Assembly: GCA_036940085.1 (NCBI GenBank) | Contig: JALLBK010001430.1 | Coordinates: 1 to 16,931, forward strand | Reading direction: 5' to 3' | DNA from: Discostella pseudostelligera | Taxonomy: Eukaryota; Bacillariophyta; Thalassiosirophyceae; Thalassiosirales; Thalassiosiraceae | Length of the DNA: 16,931 bases | Shown here: piece after piece, positions 9,006 through 16,931 of the stretch | Layout: the number at the start of each line of letters is the position of its first letter | Numbering within the stretch: the first letter of the stretch is position 1 | Notes under the pieces: generated by a model | Told to the model about the DNA's origin: nothing | Databases searched by the model: none | What the model saw: the letters and a program-made list of their open reading frames with translations, nothing else | Translations under genes and position numbers: made by a program

Positions 9006-9511
9006 TCGTCACACCACTGGGTCACCAACCCAATGCCAGCTGTTAATTATTTCCTTCTCAACGCGGTCATTCGAGTAACTCCGAAGTCATCCAGGTTATA
9101 CTGCGACACTCTGCGACATATGGCTACGACACGAGAGCTCAAGTTGGGTCAGCGACAAATAAAAGGACCGGTTACTGGTAGTTACCGGTGACATCGAAGC
9201 TACTTATGTCCGAAGCGGTACTTGCTCACAATATGCTCACAATATGCTCACAAACTCACAACGCAACATCATCATCTATTCTTCGCATCGAGCCAAAAAA
9301 ATCGCCGACATGGCGAGAAGCTGCGAGAAGCAAGGCGAGAAGATGGTGGTGGTGGTGGTGGGTGGTGGCAGGTGGTGGTAATTTATCGTCTACCATCGTT
9401 TGCATTATTTGCGCTGGTGGCCATGCCATGGTGCCAAGCCTTTCGCTGCCACGGAATCGGATATCTCTAGTAGATAGAGGTAGATAGCTTCGGATTAGCA
9501 ACCTGCCCGGC
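9006..9511. promoter_or_regulatory. Shared upstream region of the membrane protein and cyclase-like genes
   Basis: About 506 bp between divergent starts at 9005 (-) and 9512 (+). It contains ACCGGT at 9167-9172 and 9184-9189, together a loose inverted pair; an 11-bp direct repeat, TGCTCACAATA twice plus a partial third copy (9223-9253); and a GGT-rich tract around 9342-9380. No TATA or initiator element can be assigned with confidence, although AATAAAAGG occurs at about 9158. Confidence 0.4.
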
Positions 9512-12454
9512 ATGGCACATCGCAATCATTATGGCCGGAGCAATGCCTCGGACGAGGGGGTAGCGCCGCCGGCGGCGGAAGACAGTAATGACTACACTGG
9601 CGGAGGAGGACAGCACGGTCCCTCATCGAGCAACAACATGAAGGGCCATGGCAACAACAATAAGAAGAAGACGGGCATACTCTCCATAGTCAAACGACCA
9701 TTGGGTGGTGGTGGTGGAAATGGCGGTGTGCCTACCACTCCGCGAACATCAACTTCGTCATCGTCGGGTCATTATCATCATCAGCAGCAACAGCAACAAC
9801 AACAGCAGCAGCAGCAACATCGACAGCAACAAGTTCACCCAGGGCGGCAGCAGCAGCAGCAGAGACATGCCCCTGTCGTTGATCATAATCATCATCATGA
9901 CGGCGGCGACGTCGGCGGTGATGGAGGGTATTATGGGGGCGGCGGATATGGTGCACCATCACAACATCATCGTAATCAACATCAACATCAACAACAGCAT
10001 CGTCAACATCAGCCTCCTCCGCCTTGGGGGGGATACAATCGAAAAACGGATAGTGCCGGTGCTACTCGCCTTCCTCCGGCAGCACCAGACCTCGGCGGTA
10101 GCGTTGGCAGTGCTGCTGGTTTATGGGAGGGACCACGACGAAACACCTACCCCACGAGGAGCTACTACTCGTCGTCGGGTCAACATCTACAACTGCATCA
10201 TTCTCTGGTGCGTGCGAGTACCGCAGATCCTACACTGCAGCACCAGCAAGAATTTTCATCCTCCAGAATGAATGTCCCTCAACATGAACGGGGGTATAAC
10301 ATGCAGGGAGGAGAAGGAGGCCAGCTCCATCAGCATCAGCAGCAGGCGCAGCACTATCCTCCTCAGCATCATCATCTAACTAGGAAAGACTTGATTCGAA
10401 ACGGTGGTGGCACGATGTCGATGTCGATGTCGATGCCATCATCACACTCGCACATTCCTATTACATTACAAGAGTTGTCAAGATCATCATTAGCTACTAC
10501 TGCGAATCTATCCTCAATGTATCCAATACGAAATGTATCCCATCATCACCATCCATCACTCCATCATCCTCCAAATTCATCGTCTAATCACGCACTTCCA
10601 ACTTCATCATTATGTGACATTAATACTAATGGAAGAGGAGGGAAGCTAGCACCGACGAATACGGAAGTAATGCATTATGTCTCCGAAGCTAAGGCAAGGA
10701 CACATGCCTTCCAACGTAGGCCATCGAAAGAACAGCAGCATCATCATCAGCAGCATCTGCAGCATGCGCCTAGAGAAGAAGGAGGAGTTGGAGGTGTGCT
10801 TCCACCACAAGCTGCACCACCAGGGGGTGTAGGAGGAATACGACGGAGATTTCCATCACCAGGAGAGGCAGCATCATCATTATCATCGTCACCGACTTTG
10901 TTGGGACCTCATCGCGATACTGATCTACTTCAGACAACGACGACAGCAACGGCAATGAAAAATCATCAATTCACCGTGCCACAACACCCTAGTCGTAGTA
11001 GCAGTAATGGAACAAATGTGGTGACCAACAAAGACATACAGTTGACCATTGTCAATGCCGATGTTCAGGGATGGACATCCTTCTGGGAGGTCTGTTCAAG
11101 CGACACTATGAGAAAAGCCATGGATATCTACGATAGTACTATGAGACAATGCTATACCGAATCGGGTGGATATGAAATCAAAGCCGAGGGGGGTATATTC
11201 CACATTGCCTTTGCACAGCCCGTCGATGCATTGGTGTTTGCATTGCAAGCACAATTGAAGTTGTACGGTGCCGATTGGCCGGAGGAGATCAGTTTGCATG
11301 ACGATGGAAAGATGGAACCAGCGTTGAAGTTTCATGGATTGCGAGTGAAGTTTGCTATACATCACGGAAATGCAATACGTCGAGTGCATGATACAACTGG
11401 TAGGATTATCTACTCGGGTGAGGCTGTGGAAATTGCCAAGGCTGTCGAACGGATGTGTCACGGTGGACAAATATTAACAACCATTGAAACTTGGAATGCA
11501 GTATGTGATGGTGGTGATATGGCAAAGCGATATCTTGGACGGCCACAAGTTGTCGATTGTGGCGAGCATTTGTTGTTCAAGACGAAGAGTAATCATGCGA
11601 TTATTCAGCCAGGAGGTGGTGGAGGAGGAGGAGGCATGAACAATTCAGCAAGTACTACAACCATAACAAAATGCACCCGACGGATAATGCAACTCGTTCC
11701 GAATGAATTGGCATTTGACTTCTTCGAAGCACGTGGTCGTCGAGATGTTCCCTCCATAGACGGTACGATGGGCTACGAAATCAAAAACTCCATGTTGGTC
11801 AATGGACGATTGTTCCCACCTCTCAACTCCAAACGACAGTTGACTACCTGCTTTTTGAATGCTCCCTACGCCAATGGAAGAGTCACCATTTGCTTCGTAT
11901 ACACCGTCGGCCTCGAGGATAGCATCTCTACCAATCAATCTACCAATCTCGGAATTCTAGCCAAGCACATTCGGAAACAATTACTTCTGATTGACCCGCC
12001 AGGATACGAATGTCGAGAAGATGATGGATGTTGGATGCTTGCGTTTGATACAATGTCACTTGCGGTTACCTTTGGCTTATCATTGAAATCAACAATATTG
12101 CAGAACGACGTTGCTGCTACTGGTTTAGTGGGAAATGTCAACCGCGCTGCCATGTTTAAGATTGGCATCGTTTCCGGTCCCTTCACTAGCATGGGACCAC
12201 ACAAAACGACAGGAAAGGCTGACTACTTTGGTCCAATTGTCAATCGAGCAGAACAAGTCGCCTCGAATTGCATTCCTGGGGAAGTAGCAGTGGGTATCCC
12301 ACTGTCTGATGGAGCTACAGTGGCAGACTCTCCTCACTTTGGACCGACAATAAATGTGAAATTGCAAGGGATTAGGAAGTTGGTTGGAATTGCCTTGGAT
12401 ATGGCCATATTCGCATGCTCCCGAAGCAGCAGAACAATTGAAAACTTGCTTTGA
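9512..12454 (+). CDS. Protein with tandem degenerate class III nucleotidyl cyclase domains
   Basis: 980 residues, one exon; ATG 9512 is the first Met in frame (GGCATGG context). Residues 1-500 are low complexity: poly-Gly, a Q12 run (91-102), His/Gln-rich and Ser-rich parts, no membrane segment. Domain 1 (about 508-690) starts IQLTIVNADVQGWTSFWE, aligned to VTLLFTDVEGST..WE of class III cyclases, and keeps the first metal Asp (D517) and Lys557. Its second metal site, exactly 44 residues on, is Gly561 (AEGG for TEGD), and the Asn/Arg pair is Glu640/Ala644. After a Gly8 linker, domain 2 (about 786-975) has Tyr797 in place of the first Asp, Gly839 for the second, but keeps DYFGPIVNRA with Asn911; the Arg position is Gln915. 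So only one metal ligand remains in the chain. Known cyclases make cAMP or cGMP; here activity is doubtful, and a nucleotide-binding or scaffold role is inference. Its divergent neighbour is the small membrane protein. Confidence 0.8.
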   Translation: MAHRNHYGRSNASDEGVAPPAAEDSNDYTGGGGQHGPSSSNNMKGHGNNNKKKTGILSIVKRPLGGGGGNGGVPTTPRTSTSSSSGHYHHQQQQQQQQQQQQHRQQQVHPGRQQQQQRHAPVVDHNHHHDGGDVGGDGGYYGGGGYGAPSQHHRNQHQHQQQHRQHQPPPPWGGYNRKTDSAGATRLPPAAPDLGGSVGSAAGLWEGPRRNTYPTRSYYSSSGQHLQLHHSLVRASTADPTLQHQQEFSSSRMNVPQHERGYNMQGGEGGQLHQHQQQAQHYPPQHHHLTRKDLIRNGGGTMSMSMSMPSSHSHIPITLQELSRSSLATTANLSSMYPIRNVSHHHHPSLHHPPNSSSNHALPTSSLCDINTNGRGGKLAPTNTEVMHYVSEAKARTHAFQRRPSKEQQHHHQQHLQHAPREEGGVGGVLPPQAAPPGGVGGIRRRFPSPGEAASSLSSSPTLLGPHRDTDLLQTTTTATAMKNHQFTVPQHPSRSSSNGTNVVTNKDIQLTIVNADVQGWTSFWEVCSSDTMRKAMDIYDSTMRQCYTESGGYEIKAEGGIFHIAFAQPVDALVFALQAQLKLYGADWPEEISLHDDGKMEPALKFHGLRVKFAIHHGNAIRRVHDTTGRIIYSGEAVEIAKAVERMCHGGQILTTIETWNAVCDGGDMAKRYLGRPQVVDCGEHLLFKTKSNHAIIQPGGGGGGGGMNNSASTTTITKCTRRIMQLVPNELAFDFFEARGRRDVPSIDGTMGYEIKNSMLVNGRLFPPLNSKRQLTTCFLNAPYANGRVTICFVYTVGLEDSISTNQSTNLGILAKHIRKQLLLIDPPGYECREDDGCWMLAFDTMSLAVTFGLSLKSTILQNDVAATGLVGNVNRAAMFKIGIVSGPFTSMGPHKTTGKADYFGPIVNRAEQVASNCIPGEVAVGIPLSDGATVADSPHFGPTINVKLQGIRKLVGIALDMAIFACSRSSRTIENLL
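9782..9817 (+). repeat. CAG/CAA poly-glutamine tract in the cyclase-like gene
   Basis: Twelve Gln codons, mixed CAG and CAA, encoding residues 91-102, followed by more Gln and His clusters to about residue 170. Mixed codons usually make such tracts less prone to slippage than pure CAG. Confidence 0.9.
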
Positions 12455-13300
12455 AAGCTATGAACGATACATATTCTATTTTATGTTTGCTAAGTAATTC
12501 ATGTGTATTCAAGACATCAATACCATTACCATTGTGCACTTATCAAACAAAGAAGTTGTTGTATTTGGTAAATGAAGTCGAACAGAGCGGAATGATTGTA
12601 TGTAGGTATGGTAGTTGCACCGGCACCCACATTTGATACATCATACACGTGAGCCACTGCCATAGCTACCTCGATGAAACGAGTTCATAGTTCATAAAAA
12701 TCACTGCACTCCATCAGATCCGAGATGAATACGGATCAATGATATCGTAATGCTATCGCAATAGACACCATATTATTATTGCAAATGATGTTTTGAATGC
12801 AGTCGGTCTTCCGTCTTCCACCACTTCCAACAAGCTACTCGTGTCTACAATACTACTCCTAAATACCAAGTCAACGAGCCACGTGGAAGCAAGATGAGTC
12901 GAGTCAACATAAATCTTCGCGTCGGATCTTCTTCCCGCCATATTGTTTTTCAAAGTCTCCCGCCAAATCACTTCCACGTGTCTTTCTAGTTCATCCTGCT
13001 GCCCGCTTTTTTTTGGCGCGTCTTTATGTCATAACTATTCCTACGTAGGTTCCAATTTTGAAATTGCCGTTGGTAGCCTCCTTCTCCAAAAGCAGCTCTT
13101 CCAAAATCCAAAAGCACTGGAATCGCGATCTGTTGCTTTTGCTGCATGCATCCTGCTGTTGTTGTTGACGACGACGACGACGACGACCACCATGATGATG
13201 TCCTGGACGGCCGGGCGGATCTCATAGGGCAAGCAATACTCTACTCTACACCAATTCAAATTAATATCAATCAATTGTGCAAGAGACAACGAGGTGCATC
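12455..13300 (+). promoter_or_regulatory. Upstream region of the MAP65 gene with E2F-like sites
   Basis: 846 bp with no supported gene. Three E2F-like elements lie in 12932-13020: TTCCCGCCA (12932-12940), CTCCCGCCAAA on the + strand, reading TTTGGCGGGAG on the other (about 12957-12967), and TTTTGGCGCG (13011-13020), 281-370 bp before the ATG. Two CACGTG G-boxes (12880-12885, 12975-12980) sit in a 10-bp inverted repeat, CACGTGGAAG and CTTCCACGTG. The E2F consensus TTTSSCGC is shared by animals, plants and algae; whether these sites are bound is inference. Confidence 0.5.
13167..13187. repeat. (GAC)7 microsatellite
   Basis: Seven GAC triplets preceded by GTT triplets, about 115 bp before the MAP65 start, probably in its 5' untranslated region. 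Confidence 0.92.
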
Positions 13301-16300
13301 ATGGCGTCGAGTACCGCCCAGTCTGACATTCGCAAATCATTGGAATCGATTCAATCATTATTGTCTCAAAATCCCAAAAGTCCAATGACGGCCACTTCAC
13401 TCTCTTCAAGATTACATCGTGCCTCGTTGGAGGGAACTGGTGCAAAGAGCTCGTTGTCGCCTTCCCAGCCTGCTGCAATGTCGTTGACGTCATTAGCCGC
13501 TGCCGGTGGCGGCGGCGGTGGTGGTCAGTTCCAGCTTGGACGAGAGGGCAGTGCCAGTAGCAGTGGCGGTGGTAGGGGAGGCAACAGCTACTTTCGAGAA
13601 GGTCGATCGACAAGTTCTGTTTCATTTCACCCACAGAGCAGCAGCAGTAACATTGGCAGCATTGGCGGTGGTGGCGGAGAGTCAACGAACTACGTCGGCG
13701 TCGGCGCTTCCATCCAGCAGAATGAGAACACTTCGGTCAGTGTCAATAATGCCAAAAGCATCATTCGTCGCAGTCCATCATCGGCATTTTCGACAGTGAA
13801 TAAATTATCATTTGTGGGCAGTCCTCCATTGTATGGCGATGCTAGTGCTAGTGCTGCTAGTGGCGGTGGTGGAGGCATTACTCCATCGAGCATTCTTTCT
13901 TCGGGTGGACTTGCTACTGCTTCTACTTCAACTGTTGCTGTCGGCGATGGAAGTCACAACATCCATTCCAGTCATCACATTCACAGTGGTTACAATATTC
14001 AAAGCAATAGTCGAAGGGAGACTTCACTTCTTGTCTCGCCAGTGTCGACGCAGCAGCAGCAGAATTTGAATATTCATTCCAGTCCGCAGAGCGAGGCTGT
14101 TAGTGGTAGTGCAGGACATCAGGCAGCACACCAACATGCTCCTCCAGCGTTTACTTCTCCAACATTACCAGCCGCGGTGATTGCTTCCAACATTGACAGA
14201 TCTGCATCCTTGTCCATTCAAACCAATGCACTTCCTCCGAATCATCACCAGCAACATTATGGACGAGATCCCACACCCTACCATTACCGTTCCTATCCAT
14301 CCACTTCGCCCAATCATCATCAACAGCATCTTCCTCACAACCAAGAAGACAAGGTCAAGCTAAGCGATGCCAGTTCTCGTAGTGGTCGTGATCCTCCCGC
14401 CACCTCTGCTGGAGGAGGAGGGAACATTACCATGATTAGCACGCACAGTAGTAGCAGCCAATATACTCAGCATCCTGCCCATCCTACAACAACCTCCTAC
14501 ACATCCTCCTCCTCGGGGCCAACTTCCACCACTATTGGGTTTGCCACCAACAAGAGTACGCCAAATGCACACTCTCATCATTATCAACATCACGAGAATA
14601 ATAATGACTTGTCCATGATTGAAGAAGATGCTGCCAGTATGGTTAGTTGTGTCACGGGTAGTACCTTTGTTCGGACCCCGATTGTTCGCAAGCTTCATGG
14701 TAATACTGCTACCAATACTTCAGCTACCACTCCAAGGAATGCTGCTGCCGGTGGTGCTTCCGCCAACACATCCGTTTCCATCCATGCCACACCCTCCACA
14801 ACTCAATTACTCAATCGACCATCATTGGCGATGCGCGAATCCCTCTCCCATATTGCCAGTATGACCACTCATGCCCTCACCGAAATATGGGACTGTGTCG
14901 GTGTTTCTCCCGATGAACGTGCATCCCAATTATCCGACTTGATTGAACGGATTGGTCAATTGTGTGAAATGAAAGTCCAAGAAGAGGAGGCATTGCGTGA
15001 TCAATTCCGTAAGGAGATTGCCGAGGCACGAAAGGAGTGGATGGAGATCTGTGCGGCATTGCGGTTGGTGAATGAGGAGGATCCGGTGGCGAAATTGAAA
15101 CGTGATCCAAGTACCAGGGATGTCGAGAATGAGGACGGTGGAGTGAGTTTGCAGTGGGAATATGAGGCCATGACGGGACGATTGGAGACCTTGCGTAAAG
15201 TTAAGCAGGATGCCGTGGAGGATATGCAAGAGTCCCAATCACGAATATTCAACGGGTATGCGGCCTTGAATGGAATGTCTATCCAAGAGGCGTCGCAGGC
15301 ACATGAAATGCAACTTTACTTGGATATGGAAACGAATTTGACACAGGAACGGCGGGAGGAGTTCCGTGTCAAGGCCCAAGAGTACGAGGAGAGCGTGTGG
15401 ACGCGTACTAGGGCAGTGGTGTCGTTAGTGTGGGATTGTCAATCCATGTTCCGCGAGTTGGAAATTGTCCCACCCACGGAGGAGGCTAGCTTTGGACGAA
15501 GCGAGGATGATTTCAAGATTATGAATAGCCTGCAGCCCATTGATGATGATGGCCAATCTGCCAATATTCAAGAGCAGCAGCATAGACCAGGAGGAGGTGT
15601 GCAAGGAAAGTCCGGACGTGGCGGCTCCAACAATTACACCATCGTCAATCTATTTGAATCTTCCACTTGCATTGGTATTGGCAACTCGGCCCTCGATCGT
15701 CTATCATCGCGCATTGCCGAGCTCAATGGAGAGAAACGTCGTCGTCGCACCAAGCTTGCTGAAATGGGTACAATTATCTCAACTCTATGGACGATGCTTC
15801 GCATTTCGTCGGAGGAACAAAAGGCATTCACCATGAGTATTCGCGGTTTGGGACTAGATACGATACGCAAGGGGGAGGCCGAGATTGCAAGGTTGGAGGA
15901 AATCAAGGGTATTATGATTGGAAAGCTCGTGAGAGAACAGCGGTCCATTATTGAAGAGTTGTGGGAGAAGACCAATTCTAGCGCCAGCGAACGTGCATCG
16001 TTCGATGCCTATTACCACATTCATGATGATGAAGAGTTAACATCGGAAATTCTAGTGAAGCATGAAGATTACGCCGCCTCTCTAAAAGGCAAGTTGAACA
16101 AAATGCAACCCATCCTCAATCTCATCGCGAAACGAGAGGCCATCCTCGAGGAACGTATTGAATTGGAACTTCTCCAGAAAGATCCGGATCGACTCAAGGG
16201 CCGTGGAGCAACGAAGCAGCTTATGAAAGAAGAGAAGATGAGCCGTCGTGTTACCAAGGAGTTGCCGAAGATAACGTCCGTTTTGGAGGAGACTCTGCGA

Positions 16301-16885
16301 ATGTGGTATGCTGAGAACAAGCCGTGTGACTTTGTGTCGGATCCGGACATTGGTCACTTCATGTACAACGGTACACCCTATTTGCGAAGAATGCACTGGC
16401 AGGAAGAAGAATGGCGAACACGAAAGGAACGGAATGATGAGGAGCGTCAACGTAAGCGGCAAGAAGAACGAGATGCATCCTCCTCGTCCAATGCTGCGTT
16501 TGGTACTACCTACATGAAGCTTCCTGGAAAGAAATGGAATCCTTCGGTAGAAAGTCACGGTACTGCAGGCGGTCCTGCCGCCGCCGCTGCGAGTTCTAGA
16601 CCACGATCGGCGTCAACAGCACGCTCCGGATCAAATATTCAATCGGAAGGATCTCATCCTCCGAGCAGAAGTAATAACAATATGCAACGATCTGGGTCAA
16701 ACACGAGAATAGGAGGCGGAGGAAGTCGAGGACCGTTAGGAGAACTCAGTAACATCCGCCAGAACACGTCGTCAAGACCGCCTTCGAGACCACGCGGTGC
16801 AGGAGAAGGAGGCATTGTTCAAGGAAAGAAACCGGCAGGAAATCTTGGCTTTCGACCTTCCTCAGCTCCCCGAATGAGACTTTAG
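13301..16885 (+). CDS. MAP65/Ase1/PRC1 family microtubule crosslinker
   Basis: 1194 residues, one exon. ATG 13301 (CATCATGG) is the first Met; the frame is open a little further only through GTG. Residues 1-510 are Ser/Gly/His/Thr-rich and look disordered. From about 515 a mostly helical, charged region follows, with MAP65-type LW helices: LTEIWDCVGVSPDER (Trp530), SLVWDCQSMF (Trp711), ISTLWTMLRI (about 829) and EELWEKTNSSASERASF (about 888). The family signature lies at about 944-1000: KREAILEERIELELLQ, KDPDRLKGRG, LMKEEKMSRRVTKELPKI, the spectrin-like microtubule-binding part in PRC1. A basic Ser/Arg/Gly tail (from 1080) contains a D-box at 1143-1151. These proteins dimerise and bundle antiparallel microtubules at the spindle midzone; in diatoms the prominent central spindle is the obvious site. 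Usual length is about 500-700 residues, so the N-terminal extension is unusual. Confidence 0.88.
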   Translation: MASSTAQSDIRKSLESIQSLLSQNPKSPMTATSLSSRLHRASLEGTGAKSSLSPSQPAAMSLTSLAAAGGGGGGGQFQLGREGSASSSGGGRGGNSYFREGRSTSSVSFHPQSSSSNIGSIGGGGGESTNYVGVGASIQQNENTSVSVNNAKSIIRRSPSSAFSTVNKLSFVGSPPLYGDASASAASGGGGGITPSSILSSGGLATASTSTVAVGDGSHNIHSSHHIHSGYNIQSNSRRETSLLVSPVSTQQQQNLNIHSSPQSEAVSGSAGHQAAHQHAPPAFTSPTLPAAVIASNIDRSASLSIQTNALPPNHHQQHYGRDPTPYHYRSYPSTSPNHHQQHLPHNQEDKVKLSDASSRSGRDPPATSAGGGGNITMISTHSSSSQYTQHPAHPTTTSYTSSSSGPTSTTIGFATNKSTPNAHSHHYQHHENNNDLSMIEEDAASMVSCVTGSTFVRTPIVRKLHGNTATNTSATTPRNAAAGGASANTSVSIHATPSTTQLLNRPSLAMRESLSHIASMTTHALTEIWDCVGVSPDERASQLSDLIERIGQLCEMKVQEEEALRDQFRKEIAEARKEWMEICAALRLVNEEDPVAKLKRDPSTRDVENEDGGVSLQWEYEAMTGRLETLRKVKQDAVEDMQESQSRIFNGYAALNGMSIQEASQAHEMQLYLDMETNLTQERREEFRVKAQEYEESVWTRTRAVVSLVWDCQSMFRELEIVPPTEEASFGRSEDDFKIMNSLQPIDDDGQSANIQEQQHRPGGGVQGKSGRGGSNNYTIVNLFESSTCIGIGNSALDRLSSRIAELNGEKRRRRTKLAEMGTIISTLWTMLRISSEEQKAFTMSIRGLGLDTIRKGEAEIARLEEIKGIMIGKLVREQRSIIEELWEKTNSSASERASFDAYYHIHDDEELTSEILVKHEDYAASLKGKLNKMQPILNLIAKREAILEERIELELLQKDPDRLKGRGATKQLMKEEKMSRRVTKELPKITSVLEETLRMWYAENKPCDFVSDPDIGHFMYNGTPYLRRMHWQEEEWRTRKERNDEERQRKRQEERDASSSSNAAFGTTYMKLPGKKWNPSVESHGTAGGPAAAAASSRPRSASTARSGSNIQSEGSHPPSRSNNNMQRSGSNTRIGGGGSRGPLGELSNIRQNTSSRPPSRPRGAGEGGIVQGKKPAGNLGFRPSSAPRMRL
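16727..16753 (+). other. D-box motif coding segment in the MAP65 tail
   Basis: Encodes RGPLGELSN (residues 1143-1151), a full match to the destruction box RxxLxxxxN recognised by the anaphase-promoting complex, in an unstructured Ser/Arg-rich tail where such motifs are accessible. Yeast Ase1 is a known APC/C substrate; use of this motif here is inference. Confidence 0.5.
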
Positions 16886-16931
16886 AAGGAGAGTCTGCAA
16901 AATGGGAGAGTGATAGTTTCATCGCTAGCTG

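Noticed and set aside
13277..13300. Upstream extension of the MAP65 frame from GTG
   Set aside because: The ATG at 13301 has a good context; GTG initiation is not expected here.

Overview
The window looks like nuclear DNA of a diatom, most likely a centric one; this is inferred from protein content and style, not from a marker gene. Pointers are: a plastid-targeted DUF1995 protein whose N-terminus reads as signal peptide plus an ASAFAP-like cleavage site (VQA/FAS, Phe at +1); a decayed leucine-rich-repeat gene of the type common in diatom genomes; a short GT-AG intron (109 bp); long Ser/Gly/His/Gln-rich low-complexity extensions; and genes that are well spaced on both strands rather than in operons.

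Layout. 1-2940 has no gene I can support: it is simple and degenerate repeats ((GAT)n, GAGGCT, GAGCAG, CTGTGAGGCTGA-like units) with G/A-rich and C/T-rich stretches alternating on the + strand. 2941-3167 is a motif-rich upstream region (perfect 14-bp G-box palindrome, three TGACG elements, an E2F-like site) leading into the plastid DUF1995 gene (3168-4406, +). Tail to tail with it lies a two-exon histidine phosphatase gene (5781-4668, -), whose catalytic RHG motif is in a small first exon. Then come a short AT-rich and ATTGCC-repeat spacer, and an LRR pseudogene (6142-7793, +) with four separate frame disruptions. A small two-helix membrane protein gene (9005-8370, -) is interrupted by an assembly join: a single N at 8679 flanked by two identical 80-bp copies. 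Sharing an upstream region with it, but transcribed the other way, is a 980-residue protein with tandem, degenerate class III nucleotidyl cyclase domains (9512-12454, +). After an intergenic region holding a cluster of E2F-like sites comes a 1194-residue MAP65/Ase1/PRC1 microtubule crosslinker (13301-16885, +) with an unusually long N-terminal extension and a textbook D-box in its tail.

The genes do not form one pathway. The best candidates for something new are the tandem pseudo-cyclase, in which the catalytic residues are mostly lost and those left are split between the two domains, and the cell-cycle signature of the MAP65 locus (E2F-like sites upstream plus a degradation motif in the protein). 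All functional calls are from reading the translated sequence; no database search was possible.
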